A stretch of DNA of 64,000 nucleotides from Allobosea sp. CS1GBMeth4 (GTDB lineage: Bacteria; Pseudomonadota; Alphaproteobacteria; Rhizobiales; Beijerinckiaceae): positions 62,001-126,000 of the forward strand of contig NZ_FYAS01000031.1 of NCBI RefSeq assembly GCF_900185715.1, in the 5' to 3' direction. The notes beneath the pieces are model-generated. The model made no database searches. It was not told where the DNA came from and was given only the letters and a program-made list of their open reading frames with translations. Of this stretch, positions 7,914-19,713 are shown in pieces; position 1 is the stretch's first letter, and each line of letters opens with the position of its first letter. The translations under genes were made by a program, and so were the position numbers.

Positions 7914-9434
7914 TCACGCATCCACCTCGAAGCTGACGCCCTGCGCCAGCGGCAGCGTGGTGCCGTAGTTCAGCGTATTGGTGGCGCGGCGCATATAGGC
8001 CTTCCAGGCGTCCGATCCGGCCTCGCGGCCGCCGCCGGTCTCCTTCTCGCCACCGAAGGCCCCGCCGATCTCGGCGCCCGACGGGCCGATATTGACGTTG
8101 GCGATGCCGCAATCCGAACCCTCGTCGGAGACGAACAGTTCGGCCTCGCGCATGTTCAACGTGAAGATCGAGGAGGACAGGCCGGCGCCGACCGCGTTCT
8201 GCAGCGCAATCGCTTCCTCGATCGAGCCGTACTTCATGACGTAGAGGATCGGCGCGAAGGTCTCGCGCAGGACCGGGCCGCATTGGCTGGGCATCTCGAC
8301 CAGCGCCGGACGGACATAGAAGCCGCCGGTACCGACATCGACCTTCTCGCCGCCATGGACCTTGCCGCCCTCGGCCTTGGCCTCGGACAGCGCCTTCTGC
8401 ATGCCGTGATAGGCGGCCTCGTCGACCAGCGGGCCGACCAGCACGCCCGCCTCGCGCGGATCGCCGATCGTCACGGATCCGTAGACCTTGGCGAGCTTCG
8501 GCACGAGCCGGTCGTAGACGCTCTCGTGCACGATCAGGCGGCGCAGCGTGGTGCAGCGCTGGCCGGCCGTGCCCATCGCCGCGAAGGCGATGCCGCGCAG
8601 GGCGAGGTCGAGATCGGCCGAAGGCGCGACGATCGCGGCATTGTTGCCGCCGAGCTCCAGGATGGCGCGGGCGAAGCGGGCGGCGAGCTTCTGGCCGACC
8701 TCCTTGCCCATCCGGGTCGAGCCGGTGGCGGAGACGACCGGGACGCGATGGTCCTGCACCAGGATGTCGCCGATCTCGCGGCCGCCGATCAGCACCCCGG
8801 ACAGGCCGGCGGGCGCCTCGGGACCGAAGCGCTTCATCGTCTTCTCGACGATCGCCTGCACGGCGAGCGCGGTCAGCGGGGTCTTCTCCGAGGGTTTCCA
8901 GACGACGCTGTCGCCGCAGACGAAGGCGAGCGCGGCATTCCAGCACCAGACCGCGACCGGGAAGTTGAAGGCCGAGATCACGCCGCAGACGCCGATCGGA
9001 TGCCAGGTCTCCATCATGCGGTGGTTCGGCCGCTCGGTCGCGATGGTGAGCCCGTAGAGCTGGCGCGACAGGCCGACCGCGAAGTCGCAGATGTCGATCA
9101 TCTCCTGGACCTCGCCGAGGCCCTCGGAGGTGACCTTGCCGGCCTCGAGCGTCACGAGCAGGCCGAGATCGGCCTTGTGCGTGCGCAGTTCCTCGCCGAG
9201 CAGCCGGACGAACTCGCCGCGCCGCGGCGCCGGCACCTTGCGCCAGGCGAGATAGGCCGCCTGCGCCCGGCCGATCGCCGCCTCGGCCTCGGCCGGGCTG
9301 GTCTCGCGCAGCGTCGCCACAGTCTCGCCGGTGATCGGCGAGCGGGCGGTGAGCCCGGCGCCGGCATAGGCGCTCTCCGGCACGCCGAGGCGCTTCAGCA
9401 GGGCGAGGGCGTCGTTCGGAAGGGAGGTCGTCAT
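7914..9434 (-). CDS. amaB: ALDH7-family semialdehyde dehydrogenase (2-aminoadipate semialdehyde / piperideine-6-carboxylate type)
   Basis: 506 residues, the length of the antiquitin (ALDH7A1/AmaB) group. The cofactor-binding SAFNFPVAVWCWN stretch, the general-base motif ELGGNNAAIV and the nucleophile motif GQRCTTLRR with its catalytic Cys are those of ALDH7 rather than general ALDH. The family oxidises 2-aminoadipate 6-semialdehyde (in equilibrium with piperideine-6-carboxylate) to 2-aminoadipate in lysine and pipecolate catabolism. Neighbouring gcdH, a CoA-transferase, a divergent LysR regulator and a FAD amine oxidase fit this pathway. The start at 9434 is the only good one. Assignment to lysine catabolism is strong for the family and inferred for this gene. 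Confidence 0.88.
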   Translation of the reverse strand: MTTSLPNDALALLKRLGVPESAYAGAGLTARSPITGETVATLRETSPAEAEAAIGRAQAAYLAWRKVPAPRRGEFVRLLGEELRTHKADLGLLVTLEAGKVTSEGLGEVQEMIDICDFAVGLSRQLYGLTIATERPNHRMMETWHPIGVCGVISAFNFPVAVWCWNAALAFVCGDSVVWKPSEKTPLTALAVQAIVEKTMKRFGPEAPAGLSGVLIGGREIGDILVQDHRVPVVSATGSTRMGKEVGQKLAARFARAILELGGNNAAIVAPSADLDLALRGIAFAAMGTAGQRCTTLRRLIVHESVYDRLVPKLAKVYGSVTIGDPREAGVLVGPLVDEAAYHGMQKALSEAKAEGGKVHGGEKVDVGTGGFYVRPALVEMPSQCGPVLRETFAPILYVMKYGSIEEAIALQNAVGAGLSSSIFTLNMREAELFVSDEGSDCGIANVNIGPSGAEIGGAFGGEKETGGGREAGSDAWKAYMRRATNTLNYGTTLPLAQGVSFEVDA

Positions 9435-9476
9435 GGTGTCTTTCGCCTCGATTTAGCGCGAGCGTTTGGGCCGAGC

Positions 9477-9524
9477 GCGCCGTCATCCCGGAGCTCCGCT
9501 TCGCTGCGTCCGGGAAGACGGCGC
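9477..9524. repeat. Short REP-like inverted repeat
   Basis: Arms starting GCGCCGTC at 9477 and ending GACGGCGC at 9524 are perfectly complementary, with CCCGG/CCGGG continuing inside. It lies in the 183-base space between the divergent ALDH7 and LysR genes. It may be only a repeat, but its position means it could also influence either promoter. Confidence 0.5.
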
Positions 9525-9617
9525 GGGTCGGGAGCTCGCGAATTCAAGCCGGGACAATGCCCTCTTCCGGCCGCTCTCCGCAACCGATATGTTCTCACCA
9601 CTTGATGAGGTCAGCTC

Positions 9618-10532
9618 ATGAATTCGGAGATCGTCCCCGGCCGTCTTTCGGTGCCCTCGCTTTCGGCGCTCGCCGCCTTCGAGGCGGCGGCGCGCCATGG
9701 CAGCTTCACCCGGGCGGCCGAGGAGCTCAGCCTGACCCAGGGCGCCGTCAGCCGGCAGATCGCGCTGCTCGAGCAGAGTCTCGGCCTCAAGCTGTTCGAG
9801 CGGGTGAAGAAGCGCGTCAGCCTGACGCCGGCCGGCGGCGCTTATGCGGCCGAGGTGCGCGACGGGCTGTCGCGGCTCGCCGCGGCGACGCTCTCTGCCA
9901 TGGCCTTCCGCGGCGCGGCCGGCCTGCTTCACCTCGCCATCCTGCCGACCTTCGGCACGCGCTGGCTGATCCCGCGCCTGCCGCGCTTCACCGAGGCCCA
10001 TCCCGGCGTCACCATCAACTTCTCGACCCGGCTGGTGCCGTTCGATTTCGCCCATGACGAGGCCGACGCCGCCATCCATTTCGGCCATCCGGTCTGGCCG
10101 GGCGCGCGGCTGCACCGGCTGATGGGCGAGGAGGTCGTGCCGGTCGCCGCGCCCGCGCTGGTGGCGCGGGCCGGCATCGGCGTGGCGGCCGATCTCCTGC
10201 GCCAGCCCTTGCTGCAGCAGTCGACCCGGCCGCGCGCCTGGGCCAATTGGCTGGAGCAGCAGGGCCTGCCGCCGGAGCGGGCGCTGATGGGGCCCCGCTT
10301 CGAGCAGTTCGCCATGGTGGCGCAGGCGGCGGTGGCCGGCCTCGGCGTCGCCATCGTGCCGCGCTTCCTGATCGAGGAGGAGTTGCGCTCCGGCACGTTG
10401 GTCATCCCGGTCGACCGACCGGTTCGAGGTCCGGAAGGCTATTACCTCGTCTATCCCGAGGCCAAGGCGAGCCTGCCGGCGGTGATCGCCTTCCGCGACT
10501 GGCTGCTCGGCGAGTGCGAGGGGATGAGCTGA
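9618..10532 (+). CDS. LysR-family transcriptional regulator (GcvA-like)
   Basis: 304 residues. The winged helix-turn-helix occupies about residues 10-70 (LSALAAFEAAARHGSFTRAA, then LTQGAVSRQI), followed by the linker helix and a substrate-binding domain of about 200 residues. The sequence style (SLSALAAFEAAARHGSFTRAA) is that of the GcvA/AmpR branch. It is divergent from the ALDH7 gene across 183 bases and parallel to the FAD oxidase downstream, the normal arrangement for a LysR regulator that controls its neighbours. The effector is probably a lysine- or glutarate-pathway intermediate (inference). Confidence 0.9.
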   Translation: MNSEIVPGRLSVPSLSALAAFEAAARHGSFTRAAEELSLTQGAVSRQIALLEQSLGLKLFERVKKRVSLTPAGGAYAAEVRDGLSRLAAATLSAMAFRGAAGLLHLAILPTFGTRWLIPRLPRFTEAHPGVTINFSTRLVPFDFAHDEADAAIHFGHPVWPGARLHRLMGEEVVPVAAPALVARAGIGVAADLLRQPLLQQSTRPRAWANWLEQQGLPPERALMGPRFEQFAMVAQAAVAGLGVAIVPRFLIEEELRSGTLVIPVDRPVRGPEGYYLVYPEAKASLPAVIAFRDWLLGECEGMS

Positions 10533-10661
10533 CCGGCGGGGACCGTCCGGGCTGCACGCTTCGCCGCGGTGACGCAGGCGCCGGCGATCCCCTCTCGACA
10601 AGCGCCGGCTGAGCCGTCATTCATGCGCAAAGATCACGAACCATCGCTGCGCAGGTCGCTC

Positions 10662-11882
10662 ATGTCTTCCGTTTCCGGCTCGGCCGACATCGTCGTCGTG
10701 GGGGGCGCCGCCATCGGCTCCTCCGTCGCCTATCACCTCGCCAGCGACCCCGGCTTCAAGGGCAGGGTGATCGTCGTCGAGAAGGACCCGGCCTATCGGC
10801 TCTCGGCCTCGGCGCTCTCGGCGGCCTCGATCCGCCAGCAATTCTCCAGTGCGGTGAACATCCGCGTCTCGCTCTTCGGCATCGAATTCTTGCGCAACAT
10901 CGGCCGCTACCTCTCGGTCGAGGGCGAGGTGCCTTCGATCGATCTGCACGAGGGCGGCTACCTCTATGTCGCCAGCGGCGAGGGCCGCAGGGTTCTCGAA
11001 CAAAATCAAACACTTCAACAGCGGGAAGGCGCCGATATTGCGCTTTATGCTGCAGACATGCTGCGCAGCAAATTCAGCTGGCTAAATACGTCCGACCTAG
11101 CCTGCGGCAGCTATGGCGTCAGCGGCGAGGGCTGGTTCGACGGCTGGGCCCTGCTGCAGGCCTTCCGCAGGAAGGCGCGCTCGCTCGGCGTCGAGTACCG
11201 CCAGGGCGAGGTCGCCGCCTACGTTGTCGAGGGCGGGCGTGTCACCGGCGTCGAGCTTGCCGACGGCAGCCGCATCGCCTGCGCCGCCGCGGTCAACGCC
11301 TCTGGCACGCATGGCGCGAAGCTCGCCGCGACCGCCGGGGTCGCCATCCCGGTCAGGTCGATGAAGCGCTATGTCTTCAGCTTCACCTGCAAGGGCGAGG
11401 TCGACAACTGCCCGCTGCTGATCGACACCTCCGGCGCCTATGTCCGCCCCGAGGGCAAGCGCGGCAGCGACGGTCAGATGTTCATCTGCGGCGCCTCGCC
11501 GCCGGCCGAGCTCGACCGCGAATGGATCGAGACCGACCCCGATGTCGAGGATGTCGACTGGTCCTTCTTCGAGGAGCATGTCTGGGCGCCGCTCGCCCAT
11601 CGGGTGCCCGCCTTCGAGGCGATCAAGGCCGGCCGCGCCTGGGCCGGCCCCTACGACATGAACGGGCTCGACGGCAACGCCATCCTGGGCCCTGCGGTCG
11701 GCGTGCCGAACCTCTATCTCGCCAACGGCTTCTCGGGCCATGGCCTGCAGCAGTCCCCGGCGGTCGGCCGCGGAATCGCCGAGCACCTGCTGAACGGCCG
11801 TTACCGTTCGCTCGACCTCTCCGACCTCGGGCACGCGCGCATCGTCGAAGGGCGCCCCCTGCGGGAAGCGAACATCATCTGA
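10662..11882 (+). CDS. FAD-dependent amine oxidase of the DAO/glycine-oxidase family (candidate L-pipecolate oxidase)
   Basis: 406 residues from the ATG at 10662, which lies just before the FAD-binding ADIVVVGGAAIGSS motif (dinucleotide motif at 14-19). Earlier in-frame ATGs at 10569 and 10623 would add an Arg-rich tail before the fold, so they are less likely. The C-terminal NGFSGHGLQQSPAVGRGIAE segment is typical of the family. In Pseudomonas putida, AmaA of this family oxidises L-pipecolate to the substrate of AmaB, and an AmaB-type gene lies just upstream, so that role is proposed. Sarcosine, proline or other amines remain possible. About 110 bases in the middle of the gene have unusual codon use (see findings). 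Confidence 0.8.
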   Translation: MSSVSGSADIVVVGGAAIGSSVAYHLASDPGFKGRVIVVEKDPAYRLSASALSAASIRQQFSSAVNIRVSLFGIEFLRNIGRYLSVEGEVPSIDLHEGGYLYVASGEGRRVLEQNQTLQQREGADIALYAADMLRSKFSWLNTSDLACGSYGVSGEGWFDGWALLQAFRRKARSLGVEYRQGEVAAYVVEGGRVTGVELADGSRIACAAAVNASGTHGAKLAATAGVAIPVRSMKRYVFSFTCKGEVDNCPLLIDTSGAYVRPEGKRGSDGQMFICGASPPAELDREWIETDPDVEDVDWSFFEEHVWAPLAHRVPAFEAIKAGRAWAGPYDMNGLDGNAILGPAVGVPNLYLANGFSGHGLQQSPAVGRGIAEHLLNGRYRSLDLSDLGHARIVEGRPLREANII

Positions 11883-11926
11883 TCGCGGCGGGGATCGAGC
11901 TCAGGCGGCAGAACCGGTGTGTATTG

Positions 11927-12032
11927 GTCGTCCCGGGCGACCGCAGGAAGACCCGGGACCCATGCCTCGGCCTCTCCGATCAACGCTCTGGCATGGATCC
12001 CGGCTCTCCGCTGCGCTCCGGCCGGGATGACC
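11927..12032. repeat. REP-like palindromic element
   Basis: GGTCGTCCCGG at 11927-11937 is complementary, with one mismatch, to CCGGGATGACC at 12022-12032. Inside lie paired GACCCGGGACCCATGCC and GGCATGGATCCCGG segments. It fills most of the space between the FAD oxidase and the DinB gene. The CCCGGGATGACC-type motif recurs in intergenic spacers of this window. Confidence 0.6.
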
Positions 12033-12085
12033 GCGAGGGACGTGTACGGCAGGTTTGGCGTCATCGCGCGAAGGAGACCAATGTC

Positions 12086-12592
12086 ATGATCGACAAGAGC
12101 TTCGTCACCACCATGGCGCGCTATAACCGCTGGCAGAATCAGAGCCTCTACGGCGCCGCGGGCGGGCTGACCGACGCGGCGCGACGGCAGGATCGCGGCG
12201 CCTTCTTCGGTTCGATCCATGGGACCTTCTGCCATCTGCTCTGGGCCGACCGGATGTGGCTCTCGCGCTTCGCCGACATGCCGAGACCAACTGTCCCGGG
12301 CAGCGAATCCGCCCGGATGATCGAGGCATGGGACGAACTCGTCGCCGAGCGTCGCGCGACCGATGACGTGATCGGCGACTGGGCGGGCGGGCTCTCGTCC
12401 GACTGGCTGGCGGGCGACCTGACCTGGGTTTCGGGCATCTCCCGCCGGGAGCTCACCAGGCCCCGGGCCCTGCTGGTCATGCACTTCTTCAATCACCAGA
12501 CCCATCACCGCGGCCAGATCCACGCCATGCTGACGGGGGCGGGCGCGAAGCCGGACGACACCGACCTGATGCTGATCGACCTGCACGGGTGA
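12086..12592 (+). CDS. DinB/YfiT-like four-helix metalloprotein
   Basis: 168 residues of the DinB superfamily, four-helix bundle proteins that bind a metal through three histidines; several members are thiol-dependent transferases, but most bacterial ones are uncharacterised. His50 (GTFCHLLWAD) and the HFFNHQTHHRGQIH cluster (about His133-146) give the expected ligand set. The ATG at 12086 follows an AAGGAG ribosome site by about 9 bases; the reading frame stays open far upstream but without a plausible start. It stands alone, with an unrelated minus-strand gene downstream. No function beyond the family is claimed. Confidence 0.85.
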   Translation: MIDKSFVTTMARYNRWQNQSLYGAAGGLTDAARRQDRGAFFGSIHGTFCHLLWADRMWLSRFADMPRPTVPGSESARMIEAWDELVAERRATDDVIGDWAGGLSSDWLAGDLTWVSGISRRELTRPRALLVMHFFNHQTHHRGQIHAMLTGAGAKPDDTDLMLIDLHG

Positions 12593-12632
12593 GAGCGGGG
12601 CTTCCTCTCCGCGTTGGAGAAGGCCGCGCGGA

Positions 12633-13160
12633 TTACCGGTTCTTGGGAGTGCCCTTTGCAGAGCGCGACGGCCGCCGGGCCTCCGCCCCGTCCTCGTGAT
12701 CCCCGGCCTCGTCCGGAATCGCGGCCGTCACCCGGTGGCTGAGCTTCTGGAACAGGCCGAGGCCGACCAGCGCCGCCACCGCGACCAGCATCAGCAGGGC
12801 CGGGAACAGGATCTCGGCCGGTTTCTCGCGCGAGGCCTTGGTGATCAGCACCAGCGACTCGAGGCTGAGCGCGACGATGATGATCGTCATGAACTTGGTC
12901 AGCGAGCCCCGCGCTTCGGCCGGACGCCGGAGCTCCCGGTCGGCGATCACTTCCTCCTCGAACAGGAACTTGCCGACATCGGCGACGGCGACCGCGATGA
13001 TCACCAGCCCGATGCCGTCGAGCATGGCGTCGAGCGCGCCCTCCCCGGTCCGGAAGCCGGTGAAGGCGCGCGAGATCGCCACCCCCATCAACAGGACCGA
13101 CGCCAGCAGCAGGGCGCCGGCGATGCCGGAATAGAGCAGGCGGCTGAACACACTCATCAT
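12633..13160 (-). CDS. Hypothetical four-helix membrane protein
   Basis: 175 residues with four hydrophobic segments, at about 6-32, 46-66, 88-108 and 118-140, and a charged C-terminal tail rich in Arg, Glu and Asp. Not recognised as a named family. The ATG at 13160 is chosen because a GGGGGAAG ribosome site lies just upstream and because the preceding in-frame residues are Arg-rich and not membrane-like. It is convergent with the DinB gene and divergent from the LysE-type exporter. Nothing in the sequence suggests a catalytic role. Confidence 0.65.
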   Translation of the reverse strand: MMSVFSRLLYSGIAGALLLASVLLMGVAISRAFTGFRTGEGALDAMLDGIGLVIIAVAVADVGKFLFEEEVIADRELRRPAEARGSLTKFMTIIIVALSLESLVLITKASREKPAEILFPALLMLVAVAALVGLGLFQKLSHRVTAAIPDEAGDHEDGAEARRPSRSAKGTPKNR

Positions 13161-13336
13161 GCGCTTCCCCCCGGAGAGTGATGCGCCATGAACCCGGAAC
13201 GCGTCTGCTCGTTCCCGCCATCTCCTGTCAGCGATCGACGATCCGGGATGGCGGCGTTGCGGCCGCCGCATGGAGCGCGGCTTGCGGCTCTTGCCGGCAG
13301 TGTCATGGTTCCCGCTCCCCTGCGCTGAGGAACGCC

Positions 13337-13969
13337 ATGACCGACACGGCCAATCTCGTCACCTTCATCCTGCTCGCGCTCGGCATGGTCCTCACGCCCG
13401 GCCCGAACATGATCTACCTGATCTCGCGCTCGATCTCGCAGGGGCCCGCCTCGGGGCTGATCTCGCTCGGCGGCATCGCGCTCGGCTTCGTGTTCTACGT
13501 CTTCTGCGCCGCCTTCGGCATCACCGCGCTGCTCTTCGCCGTGCCCTTTGCCTATGACGCGCTGCGGCTGGCCGGCGCCGCCTATCTGCTCTGGCTTGCC
13601 TGGCAGGCGGTCCGGCCCGGCGGCCGCTCACCCTTCCATGTCCGCGAGCTCCAGCACGACCGGCCGCGCAAGCTATTCGTGATGGGCTTCCTGACCAGCC
13701 TGCTCAATCCGAAGATCGCGATGTTCTACCTCGCGCTGCTGCCGCAGTTCATCGATCCCGCCGCCGGGAGCGTGCTGGCGCAGTCGATCGTCCTCGGCTT
13801 CATCCAGATCATCGTCTCGGTCAGCGTCAACACGCTGATCACCTTCGCCGCCGGCGGCATCGCGGTGTTCCTGCGCACGCGCCCGTTCTGGTCGCTGGTG
13901 CAGCGCTGGCTGATGGGGACCCTGCTCGCGGGCTTCGCTCTGCGCATGGCGGCCGAAGCGCGCCGCTGA
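13337..13969 (+). CDS. LysE/RhtB-family amino acid exporter
   Basis: 210 residues, the usual length. The family N-terminal motif is clear (MVLTPGPNMIYLISRSI at about 15-32) followed by GLISLGGIALG, then LNPKIAMFYLALLPQF in the middle. Six hydrophobic segments can be placed. Members export amino acids or homoserine lactone-type compounds through the inner membrane. A GAGG ribosome site precedes the ATG at 13337. It is tempting to link it with the lysine-catabolic genes 2 kb upstream, but they are in separate transcription units and the substrate is not determined. Confidence 0.9.
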   Translation: MTDTANLVTFILLALGMVLTPGPNMIYLISRSISQGPASGLISLGGIALGFVFYVFCAAFGITALLFAVPFAYDALRLAGAAYLLWLAWQAVRPGGRSPFHVRELQHDRPRKLFVMGFLTSLLNPKIAMFYLALLPQFIDPAAGSVLAQSIVLGFIQIIVSVSVNTLITFAAGGIAVFLRTRPFWSLVQRWLMGTLLAGFALRMAAEARR

Positions 13970-14012
13970 TCGTCGGCACTGCGGAGGGCTGCGGCGCGCC
14001 GGCGCGCCGCTC

Positions 14013-15491
14013 TCAGGCGGCGGCGACGCGCTTCAGGAACTGATGCATCGCGGTCACGAGCTCTTCGGCCTTGCCCTCGAGCGCGGTGGCCGAACCCAGC
14101 ACCGCGCCGGCGACCTCATGGGTCTGATGGGCCGAGCCGCGGATATTGTTGGTGGTCTGGGCGAGATATTCCGTGCCCGTCGCGACCTCGGCGATGCTGC
14201 GGCTGATGACATGCGTCATCTGGCCCTGCTCTTCCAGCGCCGACGCGATCGAGAGTGTCCGCTCGTCCATGTCGGTCATGCCGTTGGTCAGCCTGGCGAT
14301 CGTCTCGACCACGCCGGCCGTCGCCTGCTTGATCTCGGCGATCTGCCCGGCGATGTCCTGCGTCGCGATCGCTGTCTGCTGCGACAGGCTCTTCACCTCG
14401 CTGGCGACGACGGCGAATCCCTTGCCGGCATCGCCGGCGCGGGCGGCCTCGATCGTCGCGTTGAGCGCCAGCAGATTGGTCTGCTCGGCGATGCCGCGGA
14501 TCAGGGCGACGATGCCGTCGATCCGCTGGACCGCCTGATCGAGCGTGTCGACCGTCGTGGAGGTGGTACGGGCGCTGCCGTTCATGTCGGCCACCAGCGC
14601 CTGGGTGGTGGCGAGCTGTCGGTCGATCGCGGTGATCGCGGTCGAAAGCTGCTCGGTTGCGGCGGCGACGTCCGAGACGTTGCGCGAGGATTCCTCCGAG
14701 GTGGAAGCCACGGCGGCGACTTCGCCATTGGTGATGTTGGCGATCTCGTTCAGCGAGGCGGCACGCTCCTTCAGGTCGCGGATGCTCTGCAGCACGGTGT
14801 CGAGCGTGGCGAGGAACTGCGCGTTGAAGCCGCTGATGATGTCCTGCGTCGCCTTGCGGCGGGCCGCCTCGCGCTCGATGTCGCGCAGCTGCGCCTGGTG
14901 CAGCTCCTCGGCCTGCTCGGTCGCGTCGCGCCTGGCCTGGGCCGCCATCTCGCCGGCGGCCGCGAGCGTCCGGGCCTGTTGCCGGATGATCCAGAGCAGC
15001 AGCCCGAGCTGGATGACGGCGCAGGCGAGGAAGAGGATCTCGTCCCCCATCGTCGCGTCGGCTTTGGACTGGAGTGCCCCGAGGAGGGTGACGTGCCCGA
15101 GCGCCGCGATCGTGGTGGCGACGAGGGGCTGCCAGGCGCACCAGCCGGCGGAGAGCGTCAGCATGATCAGGAGCACGATGTGCCCGGCCTCGTGCCATTC
15201 GGAGCCCGCGAGCGCCTGGGTGAAGGCCAGGGCGCTGGCGGTCGCGCCCAGCGAGAGGATGATCTGCGTCGCGGTGCCGACCGGGTCCCGCCGCCAAACC
15301 AGGGTCGCGAAGGCCGCCACTCCGATCGTCGTCAGCACCGGCGGCAGCGGGGCGACGCCGCCCGGCGCGAATGACGCGGCCAGCACCGTCGCCGGCACGA
15401 GGAGCCAGAGGAGCAGGGTCAGGGCGCCGCCGACGCGCAAACGCGACTGTGTCAGATGGGCTGCGGCAGGAGCTGTCTGCATGCGGGGCAC
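14013..15491 (-). CDS. Methyl-accepting chemotaxis protein with a membrane-embedded sensor
   Basis: 492 residues. The first 175 residues hold several hydrophobic helices (about 22-40, 48-64, 75-95, 105-125, 128-140, 152-170) and no sizeable periplasmic domain, so sensing is likely to be within the membrane or cytoplasmic. A coiled coil at about 178-215 leads to the signalling domain with the hairpin tip [20 protein letters not shown] and [19 protein letters not shown], the signature for CheA/CheW contact. Methylation helices flank the tip. It is a single gene with no che genes nearby. The signal is unknown. Confidence 0.9.
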   Translation of the reverse strand: MPRMQTAPAAAHLTQSRLRVGGALTLLLWLLVPATVLAASFAPGGVAPLPPVLTTIGVAAFATLVWRRDPVGTATQIILSLGATASALAFTQALAGSEWHEAGHIVLLIMLTLSAGWCAWQPLVATTIAALGHVTLLGALQSKADATMGDEILFLACAVIQLGLLLWIIRQQARTLAAAGEMAAQARRDATEQAEELHQAQLRDIEREAARRKATQDIISGFNAQFLATLDTVLQSIRDLKERAASLNEIANITNGEVAAVASTSEESSRNVSDVAAATEQLSTAITAIDRQLATTQALVADMNGSARTTSTTVDTLDQAVQRIDGIVALIRGIAEQTNLLALNATIEAARAGDAGKGFAVVASEVKSLSQQTAIATQDIAGQIAEIKQATAGVVETIARLTNGMTDMDERTLSIASALEEQGQMTHVISRSIAEVATGTEYLAQTTNNIRGSAHQTHEVAGAVLGSATALEGKAEELVTAMHQFLKRVAAA

Positions 15492-15695
15492 AGGCCTTGT
15501 CAGCGCGCGATCGGGGCGGCCGACGCGCTCGGCAGCCCCTCGCGAGACCCTGCCTGCGCTCGCTGAATTTTCGCTTAATCGCGGGCGCGCCGATCCCGAG
15601 CCGCGCCGCGGGTCTGCCGGGCCTGCGCACCTCTCCTATCGCCTCGGAGACGGCTTGGCTAAGCTCGCGGCCACCTCTCGACCCGGAAGCCGACC

Positions 15696-16904
15696 ATGAC
15701 CGATACGACACAGGAAGAAGCCCGCATCCTCGCCTGGCTCGCCGAGCGCAAGCAGCAGATGATCGATCTCCTGCGCGAGCTCGTGGATACCGATTCAGGC
15801 TCCTACGACAAGGCCGGCGTCGACCGGGCCGGCCAGGTGCTGGCGCGCTTCCACGAGGCGAACGGGCTCTCCGTCGAGATCCTCCCCGATGCCCGCTATG
15901 GCGACGCGGTCAAGGCGCGCCTCGCCAACCCGACGGCGAACGACCAGCGCCCGATCCTGCTGCTCGGCCATCGCGACACGGTCTTCCCGGAGGGCGAGCC
16001 GACGCGCCGGCCCTTCACCATCCGCGACGGCCGCGCTTATGGGCCTGGGGTCGCCGACATGAAGGCCGGGCTCGTCATCGAGGCCTTCGTCGCCGCCGCC
16101 TTCGCCGCCAATGGCGGGCTGAAGGCGCCGCTGACGATGCTGACCACCAGCGACGAGGAGATCGCCTCGCCGTCCTCGCGCCCGGTGATCGAGGCGGCGG
16201 CGCGCGAATCGCGCTGCGTCTTCAACGCCGAACCGAGCCGGCTTCCGGCCGGCACCGATTATGGCCGCGACCACAGGCAGTCGATCACCTCCGGCCGCAA
16301 GGGTGGCGTGTTCATGCGGGCCGAGTTCACCGGCAAGGCGGCCCATTCCGGCGCCAATTACGAGAAGGGCGTCTCGGCGATCGTCGATCTCGGCCACAAG
16401 ATCCCGCGCCTGCAGGGGCTGACCGACCTCGAAGCCGGCGTCACCGTCAATGTCGGGCTGATCGGCGGCGGCCAGACCGTCAACACCGTCGCGCCGTCGG
16501 CCTGGTGCGAGATCGACCTGCGCTACAAGACGGCGGCCCAGCGCGAGGAACTGGTCGAGGCGATCCGCGACATCGTCGAGACGCCGGTGGTCGAGGGCAC
16601 CTCGGCCAGGCTGGCCATCAAGGGCGAGTTCCACCCGCTGGAGCAGACTCCGGATTCGCTCCTGCTCTACGACACCTATCGCGAGGCCGCCGCCGGCCTG
16701 GGCATCGCCGTGACCGCCGAATACACCGGCGGCTGCGCCGATTCCGGCTTCACCGCGGCGCAGGGCTGCCCGACGCTGTGCAGCGTCGGCCCGGTCGGCG
16801 GCATGGCCCATACGCCGGACGAGTTCCTGGAAGTCGAGAGCATCGTGCCGGCGGCACAGACGCTGGCGCTGGCGGTGATGCGAACCGCGGCCAGGATGGA
16901 TTGA
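15696..16904 (+). CDS. M20-family zinc peptidase (carboxypeptidase G2-like)
   Basis: 402 residues. The metal ligands of the M20A family are present: GHRDTVF (His92, Asp94), the bridging Asp121 in GPGVADMKAG, and Glu154-Glu155 in TSDEEI, of which the first is the catalytic base. A dimerisation domain is inserted at about residues 205-315. Family members cleave C-terminal glutamate from folate analogues or deacylate N-acyl amino acids. There is no operon context to narrow this; it diverges from the chemoreceptor and converges on clpB. Confidence 0.88.
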   Translation: MTDTTQEEARILAWLAERKQQMIDLLRELVDTDSGSYDKAGVDRAGQVLARFHEANGLSVEILPDARYGDAVKARLANPTANDQRPILLLGHRDTVFPEGEPTRRPFTIRDGRAYGPGVADMKAGLVIEAFVAAAFAANGGLKAPLTMLTTSDEEIASPSSRPVIEAAARESRCVFNAEPSRLPAGTDYGRDHRQSITSGRKGGVFMRAEFTGKAAHSGANYEKGVSAIVDLGHKIPRLQGLTDLEAGVTVNVGLIGGGQTVNTVAPSAWCEIDLRYKTAAQREELVEAIRDIVETPVVEGTSARLAIKGEFHPLEQTPDSLLLYDTYREAAAGLGIAVTAEYTGGCADSGFTAAQGCPTLCSVGPVGGMAHTPDEFLEVESIVPAAQTLALAVMRTAARMD

Positions 16905-16911
16905 CCAAGTA

Positions 16912-16939
16912 CGTCATGCTCGAGAATGCGAGAATGACG
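16912..16939. repeat. Short REP-like inverted repeat
   Basis: CGTCATGCTCG (16912-16922) and CGAGAATGACG (16929-16939) pair with one mismatch over a 6-base loop. This is the smallest member of the CGTCAT...ATGACG palindromes of the window and lies just after the M20 peptidase stop, where it may serve as a transcript-end hairpin. Confidence 0.5.
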
Positions 16940-16944
16940 GCATG

Positions 16945-16971
16945 AAAAAGGGCGCCGCGTGAGCGGCGCCC
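16945..16971 (-). terminator. Rho-independent terminator of clpB
   Basis: A perfect 9-base stem, GGGCGCCGC (16950-16958) and GCGGCGCCC (16963-16971), with a 4-base loop. On the minus strand it is followed by five T residues (A-run at 16945-16949 on the plus strand), about 25 bases past the clpB stop codon. Confidence 0.85.
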
Positions 16972-16996
16972 TTCGTCATCTCGGCGATGTTGCGGC

Positions 16997-19618
<2,622 letters not shown>

Positions 19619-19713
19619 TCGTTTGCCTCCGCCCACCGGTCGCGCCCCGTAGCGGCGGAGCCGGCTGCCTTCGTCAGGATAGGACCCCCTGGCGGGCAGC
19701 CCTTCGCACCACA

